A stretch of 64,000 bases of DNA from Nyssa sinensis (Eukaryota; Streptophyta; Magnoliopsida; Cornales; Nyssaceae), in NCBI GenBank assembly GCA_008638375.1, contig CM018051.1, positions 26,905,344 to 26,969,343 of the forward strand, given 5' to 3'. Position 1 is the first letter of the stretch, and each line of letters starts with the position of its first letter. The position numbers were made by a program, and so were the translations under genes. Of the stretch, positions 1 through 11,791 are shown piece after piece. The notes under the pieces were generated by a model. It was not told where the DNA came from. It worked only from the letters and a program-made list of their open reading frames with translations, and searched no databases.

Positions 1-149
1 TAGGCCGATATCCGGCAATTTGGTATGTCAAAACCCCAAAATGGGCCTTTTTGGAGCTGAAACATGCATAAGTTTCAAACTGGGCATCTGAACCGAGTGT
101 CGTAAGTTCGTGTAAGTCTATTTTATCATTTTTGAGGTGTGTGATGTTG

Positions 150-1770
150 TTATGGTGTAGTTAGGCTAATATCCGGCATTTTCGTCTGTCAAGTCCCCAA
201 AATGGGCTTTTTTGGAGCTGAAACTTGCATAAGTTTCAAACCGGGCATCCGAACCGAGTCCCGTAAGTTCGTACAAGTCTATTTTATCATTTGTGAGGTG
301 TGTGATGTGTTTTCAGTGTAGTTAGGCAGAAATCTGGTATTTTGGTCTGTCAAAACCCCAAAGTGGGCCTTTTTGGGGCTGAAACTTGCATAAGTTTCAA
401 ACCGGGCGTCCAAACCGAGTGCCGTAAGTTTGTACAAGTCTATTTTATCATTTTTGAGGTGTGTGATGTGTTTTCGGTGTAGTTTGGCCGGTATCCGGCA
501 ATTTGGTCTGTCAAAACCCCAAAATAGGCCTTTTTGGAGCTGAAACTTGCATAAGTTTCAAACCGGGCATCTGAACCGAGTGTCGTAAGTTCGTGCGAGT
601 CTATTTTATCATTTTTGAGGTGTGTGATGTTGTTATGGTGTAGTTAGGCTGATATCCGGCATTTTGGTCAGTCAAACCCCCAAAATAGGCATTTTTTCAG
701 CTGAAACTTGCATAAGTTTCAAACCGGGCATCCGAACCAAGTGCCGTAAGTTCGTACAAGTCTATTTTATCATTTGTGAGGTGTTTCATGTGGTTTCGAT
801 GTAGTTAAGCAAATATCCGGCATTTTGCTCTGCCAAAACCCCAAAATAGGCCTTTTTGGAGCAGAAACTTGCATAAGTTTTAAACCAGGCATCCGAACCG
901 AGTTCCGTAAGCTCGTGCAAGTCTATGTTATCATTTTTGAGGTGTGTGATGTGGTTTCAGTGTAGTTAGGCTGATATTCGGCATTTTGGTCCATCAAACC
1001 CCCAAAATAGGCTTTTTTGGAGCTGAAACTTGCATAAGTCTCAAACCGGGCATCCGAACCGAGTGCCGTAAGTTCGTGCAAGTCTATTTTATCATTTGTG
1101 AGGTGTGTGATGTGGTTTTGGTGTAGTTAGGCTGATATCCAGCATTTTGGTCTATCAAACCCCCAAAATAGGCTTTTTCGGAGCTGAAACTTGCATTAGT
1201 TTCAAACTGGGCATCCGAACCGAGTGCCATAAGTCCATGCAAGTATATTTTATCATTTGTGAGATGTGTGTTGTGGTTTCAGTGTAGTTAGGCCGATATC
1301 CGGCATTTTGGTCTGTCAAAACCCCAAAATAGGCCTTTTTGGAGCTGAAACTTGCATAAGTTTCAAACCGGGCATCCGAACCGAGTGTCGTAAGTTCGTG
1401 GAAGTTTATTTTATCATTTTGAGGTGTGTGATGTGGTTATGGTGTAGTTAGGCTGATATCCGGCATTTTGGTTTGTCAAACCCCCAAAATGGGCTTTTTT
1501 TGAGCTGAAACTTGCATAAGTTTCAAACCGGGAATCCGAACCGAGTGCCCTAAGTTCGTACAAGTCTATTTTATCATTTGTGAGGTGTGTGATGTGTTTT
1601 CAGTGTAGTTAGGCCGATATCCAAAATTTTGGTCTGTCAAAACCCCAAAATGGGCTTTTTTGGAGCTGAAACATGCATAAGTTTCAAACCGGGCATCCGA
1701 ACCGAGTGCCGTAAAATCATGCAAGTCTATTTTATCATTTGCGAGGTGTGTGATGTGGTTTTAGTGTAGC
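150..1770 (+). repeat. Higher-order satellite block, monomer types a-j (copy 1)
   Basis: Ten successive monomers recognisable by private changes: a (TGTTATGGTG, GTCAAGYCCCC), b (GGCARAAATCYGGTATTTTG, AAAGTGGGCC, GGGGCTG), c (GGCAATTTGG, GGCATCTGAACC), d (TTTTTTCAGCTG, CCGAACCAAG), e (GTTTCATGTGGTTTCGATG, GTTAAGC, GAGCAGAAAC), f (AAGTCTCAAACC), g (TTTTTCGGAGC, GCATTAGTTTCAAACTGGG, AAGTCCATG), h (TGTGTTGTGG, AAGTTTATTTTATC), i (GGTTTGTCAAACCCCC, GGGAATCCG, GTGCCCTAAG), j. The same order returns at 13520-15130. The next type a monomer in this segment starts about 2414 bp further on, close to 15 monomers. Confidence 0.8.
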
Positions 1771-2564
1771 TAGGCCGATATCCGGCATTTTGGTCTGTCA
1801 AAACGCCGAAATGGGCCTTTTCGGAGCTTAAACTTGCCTAAGTTTCAAACCGGGCATCCAAACGGAGTGTCGTAAGTTCGTGCAAGTCCATTTTATCATT
1901 TTTGAGGTGTGTGATGTGGTTATGGTGTAGTTAGGCTGATATCCGACATTTTGGTGTGTCAAGCCCCCAAAATGGGCTTTTTTTGAGCTGAAACTTGCAT
2001 AAGTTTCAAACCGGGCATCCGAACCGAGTGCCGTGAGTTCGTACAAATCTATTTTATCAATTTGAGGTGTGTTATGTGGTTTTGATGTAGTTAAGCAGAT
2101 ATCCGGTAATTTGGTCTGTCAAAACCCCAAAATGGGCCTTTTTGGAGCTGAGACTTGCATAAGTTTCAAACCGGGCTTCCGAACCGAGTTCCTTAAGTTC
2201 GTGCAAGTCTATTTTATCATTTTTGAGGTGTGTGACATGGTTTCAATGTAGTTAGGCTGATATCCGGCATTTTGGTCTGTCAAACCCCCAAAATAGGCTT
2301 TTTTGGAGCTGAAACTTGCATAAGTTTCAAACTGGGCATCCGAACCGAGTGCCGTAAGTTCGTGCAAGTCTATTTTATCTTTTGTGAGGTGTGTGATGTG
2401 GTTTCAGTGTAGCTAGGCCGATATCCGGCATTTTGGTCTGTCAAAATGCCAAAATGGGCCTTTTTGGATATGAAACTTGCCTAAGTTTCAAACCGGGCAT
2501 CCAAACGGAGTGTCGTAAGTTCGTGCAAGTCTATTTTATCATTTTTGAGGTGTGTGATGTGGTT

Positions 2565-3530
2565 ATGTTGTAGTTAGGCTGATATCCGGCATTTTGGTCT
2601 GTCAAGCCCCCAAAATGGGCTTTTTTGGAGCTGAAACTTGCATAAGTTTCAAATCGGGCATCCGAACCGAGTGCCATAAGTTCGTACAAGTCTATTTTAT
2701 CATTTGTGAGGTGTGTGATGTGTTTTCAGTGTAGTTAGGAAAAAATCCGATATTTTGGTCTGTCAAAACCCTAAAGTGGGCCTTTTTGGGGCTGAAACTT
2801 GCATAAGTTTCAAACCGGGCGTCCAAACCGAGTGCCGTAAGTTCGTACAAGTCTATTTTATCATTTTTGAGGTGTGTGATGTGTTTTTGGTGTAGTTTGG
2901 TCGATATCCGGCAATTTGGTCTGTCAAAACCCCAAAATAGGTCTTTTTGGAGCTGAAACTTGCATAAGTTTCAAACCGGGCATCTGAACCGAGTGTCGTA
3001 AGTTCGTGCAAGTCTATTTTATCATTTCTGAGGTGTGTGATGTTGTTATGGTGTAGTTAGGCTGATATCCGGCATTTTGGTCTGTCAAGCCCCCAAAATG
3101 GGCTTTTTTGGAGCTGAAACTTGCATAAGTTTCAAACCGGGCATCCGAACCGAGTGCCGTAAGTTCGTACAAGTCTATTTTATCATTTTTGAGGTGTGTG
3201 ATGTGTTTTCAGTGTAGTTAGGCAAAAATCCGGTATTTTGGTCTGTCAAAACCCTAAAGTGGGCCTTTTTGGGGCTGAAACTTGCATAAGTTTCAAACCG
3301 GGCGTCCAAACCGATTGCCGTAAGTTCGTACAAGTCTATTTTATCATTTTTGAGGTGTGTGATGTGTTTTTGGTATAGTTTGGTCAATATCCGGCAATTT
3401 GGTCTGTCAAAACCCCAAAATAGGTCTTTTTGGAGCTGAAACTTGCATAAGTTTCAAACCGGGCATCTGAACCGAGTGTCGTAAGTTCGTGCAAGTCTAT
3501 TTTATCATTTTTGAGGTGTGTGATGTGGTT
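2565..3530 (+). repeat. Tandem duplication of a three-monomer cassette (a-b-c)
   Basis: The a-b-c trio occurs twice in a row with a spacing of 482 bp (three monomers minus one base). The b monomers at about 2736 and 3218 share the rare AAAGTGGGCC and GGGGCTG changes plus a C-to-T in CCCTAAAG that other b copies lack, so the duplication is local and fairly recent. It is followed by d, e, f and an h monomer that the LTR insertion interrupts. Confidence 0.8.
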
Positions 3531-4470
3531 ATGGTGTAGTTAGGCTGATATCCGGTATTTTGGTCTTTCAAACCCCCAAAATAGGCTTTTTTGGAGCTGA
3601 AACTTGCATAAGTTTCAAACCGGGCATCCGAACCAAGTGCCGTAAGTTCGTACAAGTCTATTTTATCATTTTTGAGGTGTTTCATGTGGTTTCATTGTAG
3701 TTAAGCCAATATCCGGCATTTTGGTCTGTCAAAACCCCAAAATGGGCCTTTTTGGAGCAGAAACTTGCATAAGTTTCAAACCAGGCATCCGAACCGAGTT
3801 TCGTAACCTCGTACAAGTCTATTTTATCATTTTTGAGGTGTGTGATGTGGTTTCAGTGTAGTTAGGCTGATATTCGGCATTTTGGTCCGTCAAACCCCCA
3901 AAATAGGCTTTTTTGGAGCTGAAACTTGCATAAGTCTCAAACCGGGCATCCGAACCGAGTGCCGTAAGTTTGTGCAAGTCTATTTTATCATTTGTGAGGT
4001 GTGTGTTGTGGTTTCAGTGTAGTTAGGCCGATATTTTCACGACCCGAAACCCACCCTCTGCGGATTACCGGATCGCGATCGCCGCCCCGAGACCCAAAGG
4101 CCCCGAGACAAGGCTCGCATCTGCAGCGGTATCGAATAGATGTGCTACACATGGTTGCGGAAGCGTGAAAAACTTTTTTCTTTTTTTTTTCTCATTTTTA
4201 AATTAGGCACATCCGTCCGATACTGCTGTTTCCATACATAGTTTACATGGTTACACGTTCAGAGTATAACTAAAAACTTAAAGACTTCATACATTCATAC
4301 CATACATATTCGATTGCCCAGAGGGCTTATTACATGTCCTTACAATGTTTACTAATACAAAAAGTACTATTAGAGTTCATAGTTTTATCAAAAGAAACTA
4401 TTTAACCATGTCTTCCCAAAATCAGCAGATTCATCATTGTCGTCCCTGAGTCAAGACTGCTGCTAATTAC

Positions 4471-5373
4471 CTGAAAGGGGGGGTCCGAACAAAGTCCGGG
4501 TAAGCTAATCTAAGCTTGTGAGCAATTCCAGTGTTCGTCACGGGGTTTTCAATTAGCAGTGGTTTTTAGTACATAAGAGTTGTAAAACATTCACTGCCAA
4601 TTGCTTATACAATTTAGAATAGAAGGTACATGCATTCTTAAAACAGATAGCTTTGAAACATTTAAAGTATTCAAGCTAAACTCATACTTCGATAAATAGA
4701 GTATACAATTTTAAACACATCCATTTCAAATAGCTTGAAAACATTTAAGATATCCAAGCAAAACTCGTACTTCATCAGATAAGTATATAACTTAAATCAC
4801 ATAGATATGTATTTGAAAATGAGGGTAAAACTTACTTCCATTTCCAAAATCACTTGTCATCTTTTCTCTTTAATTAGGTGGAATCTGTTTCGAACCAGAC
4901 TCTCATTTTACTGCCAATACTGTCGATCTCATTTTCCTGGGGGATTAGATCCTGCTACCGGGCATTTACTGTTGGATCCCGAAGGATTTCAACATCACAT
5001 AGGGTGGTACTTAGTACCATTTTATCTTGTAAAACATTTATCACATAACTTCTTCAATAGATACTTTCATGAGTATTTAAAACATGAAATGTATAATTTC
5101 TACAATAGGGCTTCAAATACTTGTAACTATCAAATTCAGGATATTTAACATAATTTGGCATTTAAAAACTTTAGACATGCTGAAATATGTTTTAAGAAAA
5201 CTATGATAAATACCAATCACTGTGCATGCCACAATAGAGTTATAAAACAGTACTATTAAAAGCTGAATCGTGTAAATACTGAATTTGAAACTTCAAATAC
5301 TTCACAGCTTAAAACTTAAAACTTTGTCAAATTTATGGAGTTAAATCTCCAATTCAAACACAGGGTTACTCAC
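4471..5373 (-). other. Intron-like segment inside LTR A, 903 bp
   Basis: On the minus strand the segment opens with donor CAAG|GTGAGT (GT at 5373-5372) and closes with a pyrimidine-rich acceptor CCCCCCTTTCAG|GT (AG at 4472-4471). A donor and acceptor in the same relative place are present in every other LTR in the window that is complete enough to judge, with lengths of 877 to 903 bp. Splicing is inferred, not observed. Confidence 0.45.
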
Positions 5374-5393
5374 CTTGTACTTCTAGTCCTGCG

Positions 5394-5678
5394 CTATTTG
5401 GGCGCTTTTCCCCTGGCTTCCTTTAACCTTTGAAGCCATTCTTGCAACGTTTTCGTATCCTCCCGTTTCTTAAGCTGTTTCGCGGTTAGTTGCTCCTTAA
5501 TTATTGTCTTGTAAATAAAGGGGCTAACACAGCACACTTCGTTCGTTTTGGAAATCCGAATGCGATTTTGAATTAGCTGAAGCTGTCTTTCTAGCTGTTC
5601 CCGAAAAACTTTCTGTTTGGGATCCTTTGCTAGTTGTGCCCTCGTCATCATAGGAGCAACTTCTCGTTCTTGGCTCAT
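5394..5678 (-). CDS. Unrecognised 94-aa ORF embedded in LTR A
   Basis: An ATG in good context (ACAAAAATGAGC) opens 94 codons in the sense direction of the LTR and stops 20 bp before the LTR splice donor CAAG|GTGAGT. The product is strongly polar, rich in K, R, E and Q, with a likely amphipathic helix around residues 22-45 (FREQLERQLQLIQNRI) and another near the C-terminus (TLQEWLQRLKEARGKAPK); no signal peptide or membrane segment is visible. I do not recognise a family. The sister LTR at 60584-64000 matches on both sides but carries unrelated, shorter, AT-rich DNA in place of the ORF, so this is a copy-specific module: perhaps a captured coding fragment, perhaps chance. The coding call is uncertain. 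Confidence 0.3.
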   Translation of the reverse strand: MSQEREVAPMMTRAQLAKDPKQKVFREQLERQLQLIQNRIRISKTNEVCCVSPFIYKTIIKEQLTAKQLKKREDTKTLQEWLQRLKEARGKAPK

Positions 5679-5939
5679 TTTTGTGTTTAGTTAATTCTCT
5701 GTTTAACAACACAATTTACCGTGTCAAGAAAAATAGATTTCTACAATCATACTCTTCTGGGAGTTCCATTAACTTTAGTTTAAAGTTATTTACTTAACAT
5801 GTTTACGTATCGTGTCTTTTCGTATTTCCTTTCTCGTACTTGCCTCAGTTTAGTACTTTGGCATTTCTTACATTTTAGTCATCTGACAGATTCTATTTAT
5901 CAAATTTTATGTCTTTTTTATTTTAGACATCTCTTTTGG

Positions 5940-6480
5940 TCGAATAGACTCTGCCATTGAGTCCGGAGTGTTGAAGAAAGTCGGTTTAGGCTTTCCAAGA
6001 ATTTAATTCAGACTTTTACATGTGAAAGGACAAAATGGTCATTTTATCGTTTTACGTGTCATATTTTTCTATACTTCGTTTCGTAATTTGGACTCCATTT
6101 TTGAGTCCGGGATGTCAAAGAAAGTTAATTTAGGTCTTCTCTGATCTTATTTCGGCTTTAGGGGTACCAGGGGTATTTTGGTCTTTTTACCCCTTTACGT
6201 GTCTTTATTTTTCGGGACCCCGTTTCGTGTTGTGGACCTCACCATTGGACTCAGAAGGTCCGAGATAGTAAGAATACACTAATAACTTGTAAATTTTGGG
6301 TCAGGGGTATTTTGGTCATTTACCCCTTACGTGTATTTATTTTTCGGGGCCCCGTCTCGCAAAACGGACCCTACCATTAGTCTCAGAATGTCCAAAATAG
6401 TAAAAATACACTATTCATAAGCTTAATTTGGACTTCATTTGCCCTATTTTTGAGCCAAGGGTAAAATAGTAATTTAACCT
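5940..6480 (-). repeat. Degenerate internal repeats in LTR A
   Basis: Four diverged units of roughly 100-150 bp follow one another. On the LTR sense strand each centres on a TCTGAGTCCAATGGTRRGGTCC-like core, followed in three of the four by a GAGACGG-type stretch, then an ACACGTAAA / AAAATGACCAAAATACCCC tract. The same series is seen at 62215-62770, and two units of it in LTRs B and C. Confidence 0.65.
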
Positions 6481-6720
6481 TATTTATTAAATAATTAAAT
6501 TAATAATTTAATTATTTTTCAGGGGCCTTAATGCATAAATTTTTCCTCAGTTGGGCCACAGTAGCATTTCTAAAAACTTCTGGGGCCAATCCGTAAATAG
6601 ATAAAGTGTTGGTTTATTTATTTTTAATTAATTAAATAAACCAAAGGGTTCAATTGGACTTTAAGTGAACCGGTCCGGTTCAGTCGCAAACCAACCGGTT
6701 TAGCCGGTCTGCCATATAAT

Positions 6721-6743
6721 GCTGACGTCATGATGACGTCAGC
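6721..6743. promoter_or_regulatory. Paired TGACGTCA palindrome in LTR A
   Basis: Perfect 10-bp arms GCTGACGTCA and its complement are separated by three bases. Each arm holds TGACGTCA, the C-box/CRE-type ACGT core recognised by plant bZIP proteins of the TGA class. On the LTR sense strand a TATA-like ATTATATGGC follows about 2 bp downstream of the second arm. The element is conserved at 61930-61952 in the sister LTR. Regulatory function is inferred. Confidence 0.5.
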
Positions 6744-7637
6744 CCTAAGGGTTTAAAATTTTAAAAATTCAAACATCTAAACGCCACCGTTTAATTTAAC
6801 CCGTACCCAGATTTGACCCGGATCCGTAGCCGACCCGTAGACCGACTCGACCCGACCCGAACAGTGTCGTCTTCCCCACCAAATCGACACTGTTCACAGC
6901 GAAACCCTAAATTTTTTCATTTGAATTTCGTGGAGTTTTGAGTACCCATTTCCTCTGCTTTCTTTTCCAATCAACTTCTAACATCTAAACACATGTTTTT
7001 GCATCACTTTAGGGCTTCGAATATGGTTAGATCATTAGGTTTAAACCATGATAACCCGAACTGTCATCTCGGTCGTATAGGTCCATTTCTCAATGGTTTT
7101 TCATGCTTTTTGGCTTGTTGTGATCCCCTCTTCATGGGGATCAAGTTTTCATTCCTTAGTGTTGATTTAAACTAAGTTTTAAAGGGTTGGGTTGTGAAAC
7201 CCGTAACCTGCAACCTACGTTTGGTGGCCATTTCTTGAGCTTCAAGGTCGCGTACATGGGTTTTTAAAACACCCTTGGTGTTTAGTTGGGGTTCCAAAAG
7301 CCCAAACATGGTTTAGCCACCACGGATTCAGACCTGCTTGAGCAAGGTCCATCCATGGCCGTGGCTTATGGGTCATGCAATCTTAGGTGTTTTTAAGCTA
7401 GATTTTCATGCTTGTTAAGGTTTGGATGTGTTCTAAACATTATATATATGAAATGGAAGCTTTAAATCAGTTCATATATAGAGAAATTCTAGAGAGAGAA
7501 AATACTGGTTTGTGTTCTCTCACCTTTTTTCCTTTGGTTTTCTCCCTTTCTTCTTGCTTTGAATCCTTCCTTAGCTTCTCAGTTCTTCTTCTTTTGGTTT
7601 CTTTTGCAAGAAGAAAGCATGGTTTGCATGCTTGGGA

Positions 7638-7644
7638 TTTTATA
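7638..7644 (-). promoter_or_regulatory. TATA box of LTR A promoter
   Basis: On the minus strand a perfect TATAAAA lies about 35 bp downstream of the GA/TC microsatellite. The sister LTR has TTTAAATAG at the aligned place (61028), also downstream of GAGA tracts, which is the same GAGA-then-TATA layout as in LTR C. Confidence 0.6.
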
Positions 7645-7673
7645 GAGAAGGTGACCGACCCTTCTCTCTCCTC

Positions 7674-7676
<3 letters not shown>

Positions 7677-7713
<37 letters not shown>
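7677..7713. repeat. (TC)n microsatellite
   Basis: About 18 TC dinucleotides (GA on the LTR sense strand) immediately upstream of the LTR A TATA box. The other LTR A copy has only broken GAGA tracts here. Confidence 0.95.
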
Positions 7714-7717
<4 letters not shown>

Positions 7718-7848
7718 GATTTCTAGCCCTACACTAGACTTCCCATCTCATAAATTCTACTTTTATCTTTTCTTCTTTACATTTAATTTTCATAAGATAT
7801 TTTACATATATTATACACATACATATACATATACACATATATACAAGA

Positions 7849-8034
7849 CACACACACACACACCAGCCGACACACACACACCTTCACACACTGTTCAACT
7901 TTTCACTTTTTAACTTATTCATATTTCTTTCATTTAATATATATATATATACATATATATATAACTAATACACATAATTATCCATTTTCCTATAATTAAT
8001 TAATTAATTTAATAATTAATTAATTATATATATA
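7849..8034. repeat. (CA)n, (TA)n and (AATT)n simple-repeat tract
   Basis: Two CA runs around a CCAGCCGA spacer (7849-7863 and 7871-7882), TA runs near 7938-7952 and 8027-8034, and repeated TTAA/TAATTAAT near 7994-8026. It lies at the 5' end of the LTR (U3) and is matched by TG, TA and AATT runs at 60640-60870. Confidence 0.85.
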
Positions 8035-8094
8035 TAATTTCTTTTCTTCGTAATACGTGCCATGTGACCCGGTATCCCGGGTCGGGATATTACA

Positions 8095-10025
8095 GATATC
8101 CGACATTTTGGTCTGTCAAAACCCCAAAATAGGCCTTTTTGGAGCTGAAACTTGCATAAGTTTCAAACCGGGCATCCGAACCGAGTGTCGTAAGTTCGTG
8201 CAAGTTTATTTTATCATTTTTGAGGTGTGTGATGTGGTTATGGTGTAGTTAGGCTGATATCCGGCATTTTGGTTTGTCAAACCCCCAAAATGGGCTTTTT
8301 TTGAGCTGAAACTTGCATAAGTTTCAAACCGGGAATCCGAACCGAGTGCCCTAAGTTCGTACTAGTCTATTTTATCATTTGTGAGGTGTGTGATGTGTTT
8401 TCAGTGTAGTTAGGCCGATATCCGGCATTTTGGTCTGTCTAAACTCCAAAATGGGCTTTTTTGGAGCTGAAACTTGCATAAGTTTCAAACCGGGCATCCG
8501 AACCGAGTGCCGTAAGTTTATGAAAGTCTATTTTATCATTTTTGAGGTGTGTGATCTGGTTTCGGTGTAGTTAGGCTGATATCCGGCATTTTGGTCTGTC
8601 AAAACCCCAAAATGGGCCTTTTTGGAGCTGAAACTTGCATAAGTTTCAAACCGGGCATCCGAATCGAGTGTCGTAAGTTCATGCAAGTCTATTTTATCAT
8701 TTTTAAGGTGTGTGATGTGGTTATGGTGTAGTTAGGCTGATATCCGGCATTTTGGTCTATCAAACCCCCAAAATAGGCTTTTTTTGAGCTGAAACTTGCA
8801 TAAGTTTCAAACCGGGCATCCGAACCGAGTGCCGTGAGTTCGTACAAATCTATTTTATCATTTTTGAGGTGTGTTATGTGGTTTCGATGTAGTTAAGCCA
8901 ATATCCGGTAATTTGGTCTGTCAAAACCCCAAAATGGGCCTTTTCGGAGCTGAGACTTGCATAAGTTTCAAACCGGGCTTCCGAACTGAGTTCCTTGAGT
9001 TCATGCAAGTCTATTTTATCATTTTTGAGGTGTGTGACGTGGTTTCAATGTATTTAGGCTGATATCCGGCATTTTGGTCTGTCAAACCCCCAAAATAGGC
9101 TTTTTTGGAGCTGAAACTTGCATAAGTTTCAAACCGGGCATTCGAACCGAGTGCCGTAAGTTCGTGCAACTCTATTTTATCATTTTTGAGGTGTGTGATG
9201 TGGTTTCAGTGTAGCTAGGCCGATATCCGGCATTTTGGTCTGTCAAAACGCCAAAATGGGCCTTTTTGGAGCTGAAACTTGCCTAAGTTTCAAACCGGGC
9301 ATCCAAATGGAGTGTCGTATGTTCGTGCAAGTCTATTTTTTCATTTTTGAGGTGTGTGATGTGGTTTCGGTGTAGCTAGGTCGATATCCGGCATTTTGGT
9401 ATGTCAAAACGCCAACATAGGCCTTTTTGGAGCTGAGACTTGCATAAGTTTCAAACCGGGCATCCGAACCGAGTGTCGTAAGTTCGTGCAAGTCTATTTT
9501 ATCATTTTTAAGGTGTGTGATGTGTTTTCAGTGTAGTTAGGCTGATATCCGGCATTTTGGTCTTTCAAACCCCCAAAATAGGCCTTTTTGGAGCTGAGAC
9601 TTGCATAAGTTTCAAACCGGGCTTCCGAACCGAGTTCCTTGAGTTCGTGCAAGTCTATTTTATCATTTTAGAGGTGTGTGACATGGTTTCAATGTAGTTA
9701 GGCTGATATCCGGCATTTTGGTCTGTCAAACCCCCAAAATAAGGTTTTTTGGAGCTGAAACTTGCATAAGTTTCAAACCGGGCATCCGAACCGAGTGCCG
9801 TAAGTTCGTGCAAGTCTATCTTATCATTTGTGAGGTGTGTGATGTGGTTTCAGTGTAGCTAGGCCGATATCCGACATTTTGGTCTGTCAAAACGCCAAAA
9901 TGGGCCTTTTTAGAGCTGAAACTTGCCTAAGTTTCAAACCGGGCATCCAAACGGAGTGTCGTAAGTTCGTGCAAGTCTATTTTATCATTTTTGAGGTGTG
10001 TGATGTGGTTATGGTGTTGTTAGGC
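8095..10025 (+). repeat. 161-bp satellite array, segment 2
   Basis: About 12 monomers in the same orientation. The first completes the h monomer interrupted at 4034; types i and j follow at about 8250 and 8410, continuing the order of segment 1. A variant with AAAACGCCAAAATGGGCC and CTTGCCTAAGTTTC (type k) appears near 9220 and 9880. The segment ends in a monomer split by the next LTR. Confidence 0.97.
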
Positions 10026-10381
10026 TGTCACGACCCGAAACCCATCCTATGCGGATCTCATGTCGCGGGGCCGACCCGAAGGCCGTCCCTATTTTTTCCT
10101 TTCCTGTATCGTAGTACTAATATGCAAAGTACTAAAACCTCAAAACAATAACAGCGGAAGTCTTATCAGTAATAGTACATCAGCGGAAGTCTTTCAATAC
10201 ACAATGTTAGCGAAAGTCTTTACAATACATAATATGGTTCTACATAAACAAAATAAGAACCAAACATGACCAGCACCCGAGGGTGGTGAATACATGGGAG
10301 AACTAAAACATAAACTGATGCATTTCCCCAAATGTCCTTCTATGTCTTTAAACTCCTACCGGGGTCTCGCGGCATCAGTAC

Positions 10382-11273
10382 CTGAAATGGGGATGAGGAG
10401 GGTGGAATGAGCTACAAGAGCCCAACAAGTAAATACAGATCTCCGACACTGGTATCGAGGATCATAAAAGAATATGAATCCAAGAACAAGAATATGATAG
10501 CCAATCATAAGAAATAAGATGCTATGATAGCCAATGGGAATAGTTGCCATAAGGGCCAATAAACAATATAACACAATGTACAATTAGGAGTAAGGGACAT
10601 AACATCAACATGAAACTCTTAACATGTGAACAGTGGCAAATGAACAGTGGGATCACAACGTGTAATCAGTAGGAATGGCATAACAATGTCCTAGAATTCT
10701 CGACGATAATACAATAACAAGAAAGTACTGCCATTATAATTGATCACAATAAATCAATAAAGGAATATCTCATAATACTAGATAATCACAAGAGCAATGT
10801 AATTCAACAATTATAGTTGAACAATCGTATAAGAGATGCTTTTATTCTGTGTCAGGGCTTGATATGCCCTCGGTCCTTGGGGGCCCGGTTTACCCCCTTC
10901 AGTGCATTCCAGTGTATGGCCATATGTCCGTTCACGGACTCGACCCGAAGGTCTTCAGTGAATTTAAAAGCATCGGATGGATATTGTGACTGAGCACAAT
11001 CCAGTATACATAAACATTTCATGATCATAAATGATTCCATAGGAGTATATAAAAATGGAATATCATCAATTCAATGGAAACATAACAATAGGCATTTCAA
11101 AATACGGTTCAACATGATAACAATGGTACAACAATAAATCAATGTCCACCAGATAGAACAATATCACGTTGTGGAGACAATAACATCAGATACGCTCAGG
11201 AGTACAAGTTTGGCAGTAAAAGAATGAACTTGGCTTGATAACACCACATGGAAGAGAAAGGGTATCTACTTAC
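10382..11273 (-). other. Intron-like segment inside LTR B (minus copy), 892 bp
   Basis: Minus-strand donor TTAGAG|GTAAGT (GT 11273-11272) and acceptor CCCCATTTCAG|GT (AG 10383-10382). It includes the GC-rich block at 10852-10960 (ACCTTCGGGTCGAGTCCGTG and GGGCCCCC). Same position and almost the same length as in the plus copy. Inferred intron. Confidence 0.45.
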
Positions 11274-11791
11274 CTCTAATGCATTGTTAAATCAGTCTCC
11301 TGTAGGTTTTCCTTTTCCCGTTGAGTTCCCTATATATCAGTAAATACGTTTCAGAATAATTTCTATTCACCAAATTCTATGCCTTGCTATGATCAGTATT
11401 TCCAATACTTATTTAGACTTTTATATGTCTGTTGTTCTCAAAACCTCTTTTCATAATTTTGACATTACCAATAGATTCGGAAGGTTTAGAATAATAAAAA
11501 TTCACTAATTATTTATTTCAATTGGAGTCCATTTGACTCTCCTATGAAGCAGGGGTATTTTGGTTATTTTTACACGTCGTAACTTTTTGGGACTCCGTCT
11601 CATGAAACGGACCTCACCATTGGACTCAGAGTATCCGAGATAATAAAAATTGACTATCCATTTGCCCTATTTGGACCTCGTTTGACCCACTTTTGAGTCA
11701 GGGGTATTTTTGTAACTTTAATATTTTCCTGTTGGGCCTTAGTGGAATTATTTATAACTTTCGGGGTCAAAATGTAAATAGCCAGAGTTGG

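Larger units (their letters stand above)
1..4034 (+). repeat. 161-bp satellite array, segment 1
   Basis: Head-to-tail monomers of about 161 bp (about 25 copies). Recurring landmarks in each unit are TAGGCYGATATCCGGCATTT, a run CCCCAAAATGGGCC, the dyad GAAACTTGCATAAGTTTC, ACCGGGCATCCGAACCGAGT and a T-rich TTTTATCATTTKTGAGGTGT. Monomers differ from each other by point changes and recur in a set order (see the higher-order blocks). Short open frames on both strands come only from the repeat, since 161 is not a multiple of 3 and the frames shift from one unit to the next; I do not treat them as genes. The last monomer is cut by an LTR insertion. The left end continues outside the window. Confidence 0.97.
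4035..8094 (-). mobile_element. Solo LTR, subfamily A (Tekay/Del-like Ty3/gypsy), 4060 bp
   Basis: Read on the minus strand it starts TGTAATATCCCGACCCGGGA at 8094 and ends ...GGGTCGTGAAA at 4035; the usual terminal CA has become AA by one change. The 5-bp target duplication GATAT flanks it at 4030-4034 and 8095-8099, and the interrupted satellite monomer resumes exactly. No gag, pol, primer site or second LTR is present, so this is a solo LTR left by LTR-LTR recombination. It shares the 5' end and most internal blocks with the LTR at 60584-64000 in the opposite orientation, and shorter blocks with subfamilies B and C. It contains a TATA box, a GA/TC microsatellite, CA and TA repeats, a TGACGTCA pair, degenerate internal repeats and an intron-like segment. 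Assignment to Tekay/Del rests on similarity to the LTRs of the complete element in this window. Confidence 0.9.

Noticed and set aside
4807..5148. 113-codon ORF on the antisense strand of LTR A.
   Set aside because: The aligned part of the other LTR A has no matching frame; it is a chance ORF in an AT-rich LTR.
7994..8034. TA/AATT-rich stretch as a replication origin or matrix attachment site.
   Set aside because: It is simple-sequence DNA in the LTR U3, repeated in the sister LTR; nothing beyond AT-richness supports another role.
10356..10583. A hydrophobic ORF of about 75 codons in LTR B, also at 23831-24058, with a similar ORF in LTR C at 39474-39743 and 47544-47813.
   Set aside because: All lie at the same place in homologous LTRs and run across the acceptor-like pyrimidine tract; similarity is at DNA level and the frame differs at the end between B and C. 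Not supported as protein-coding.
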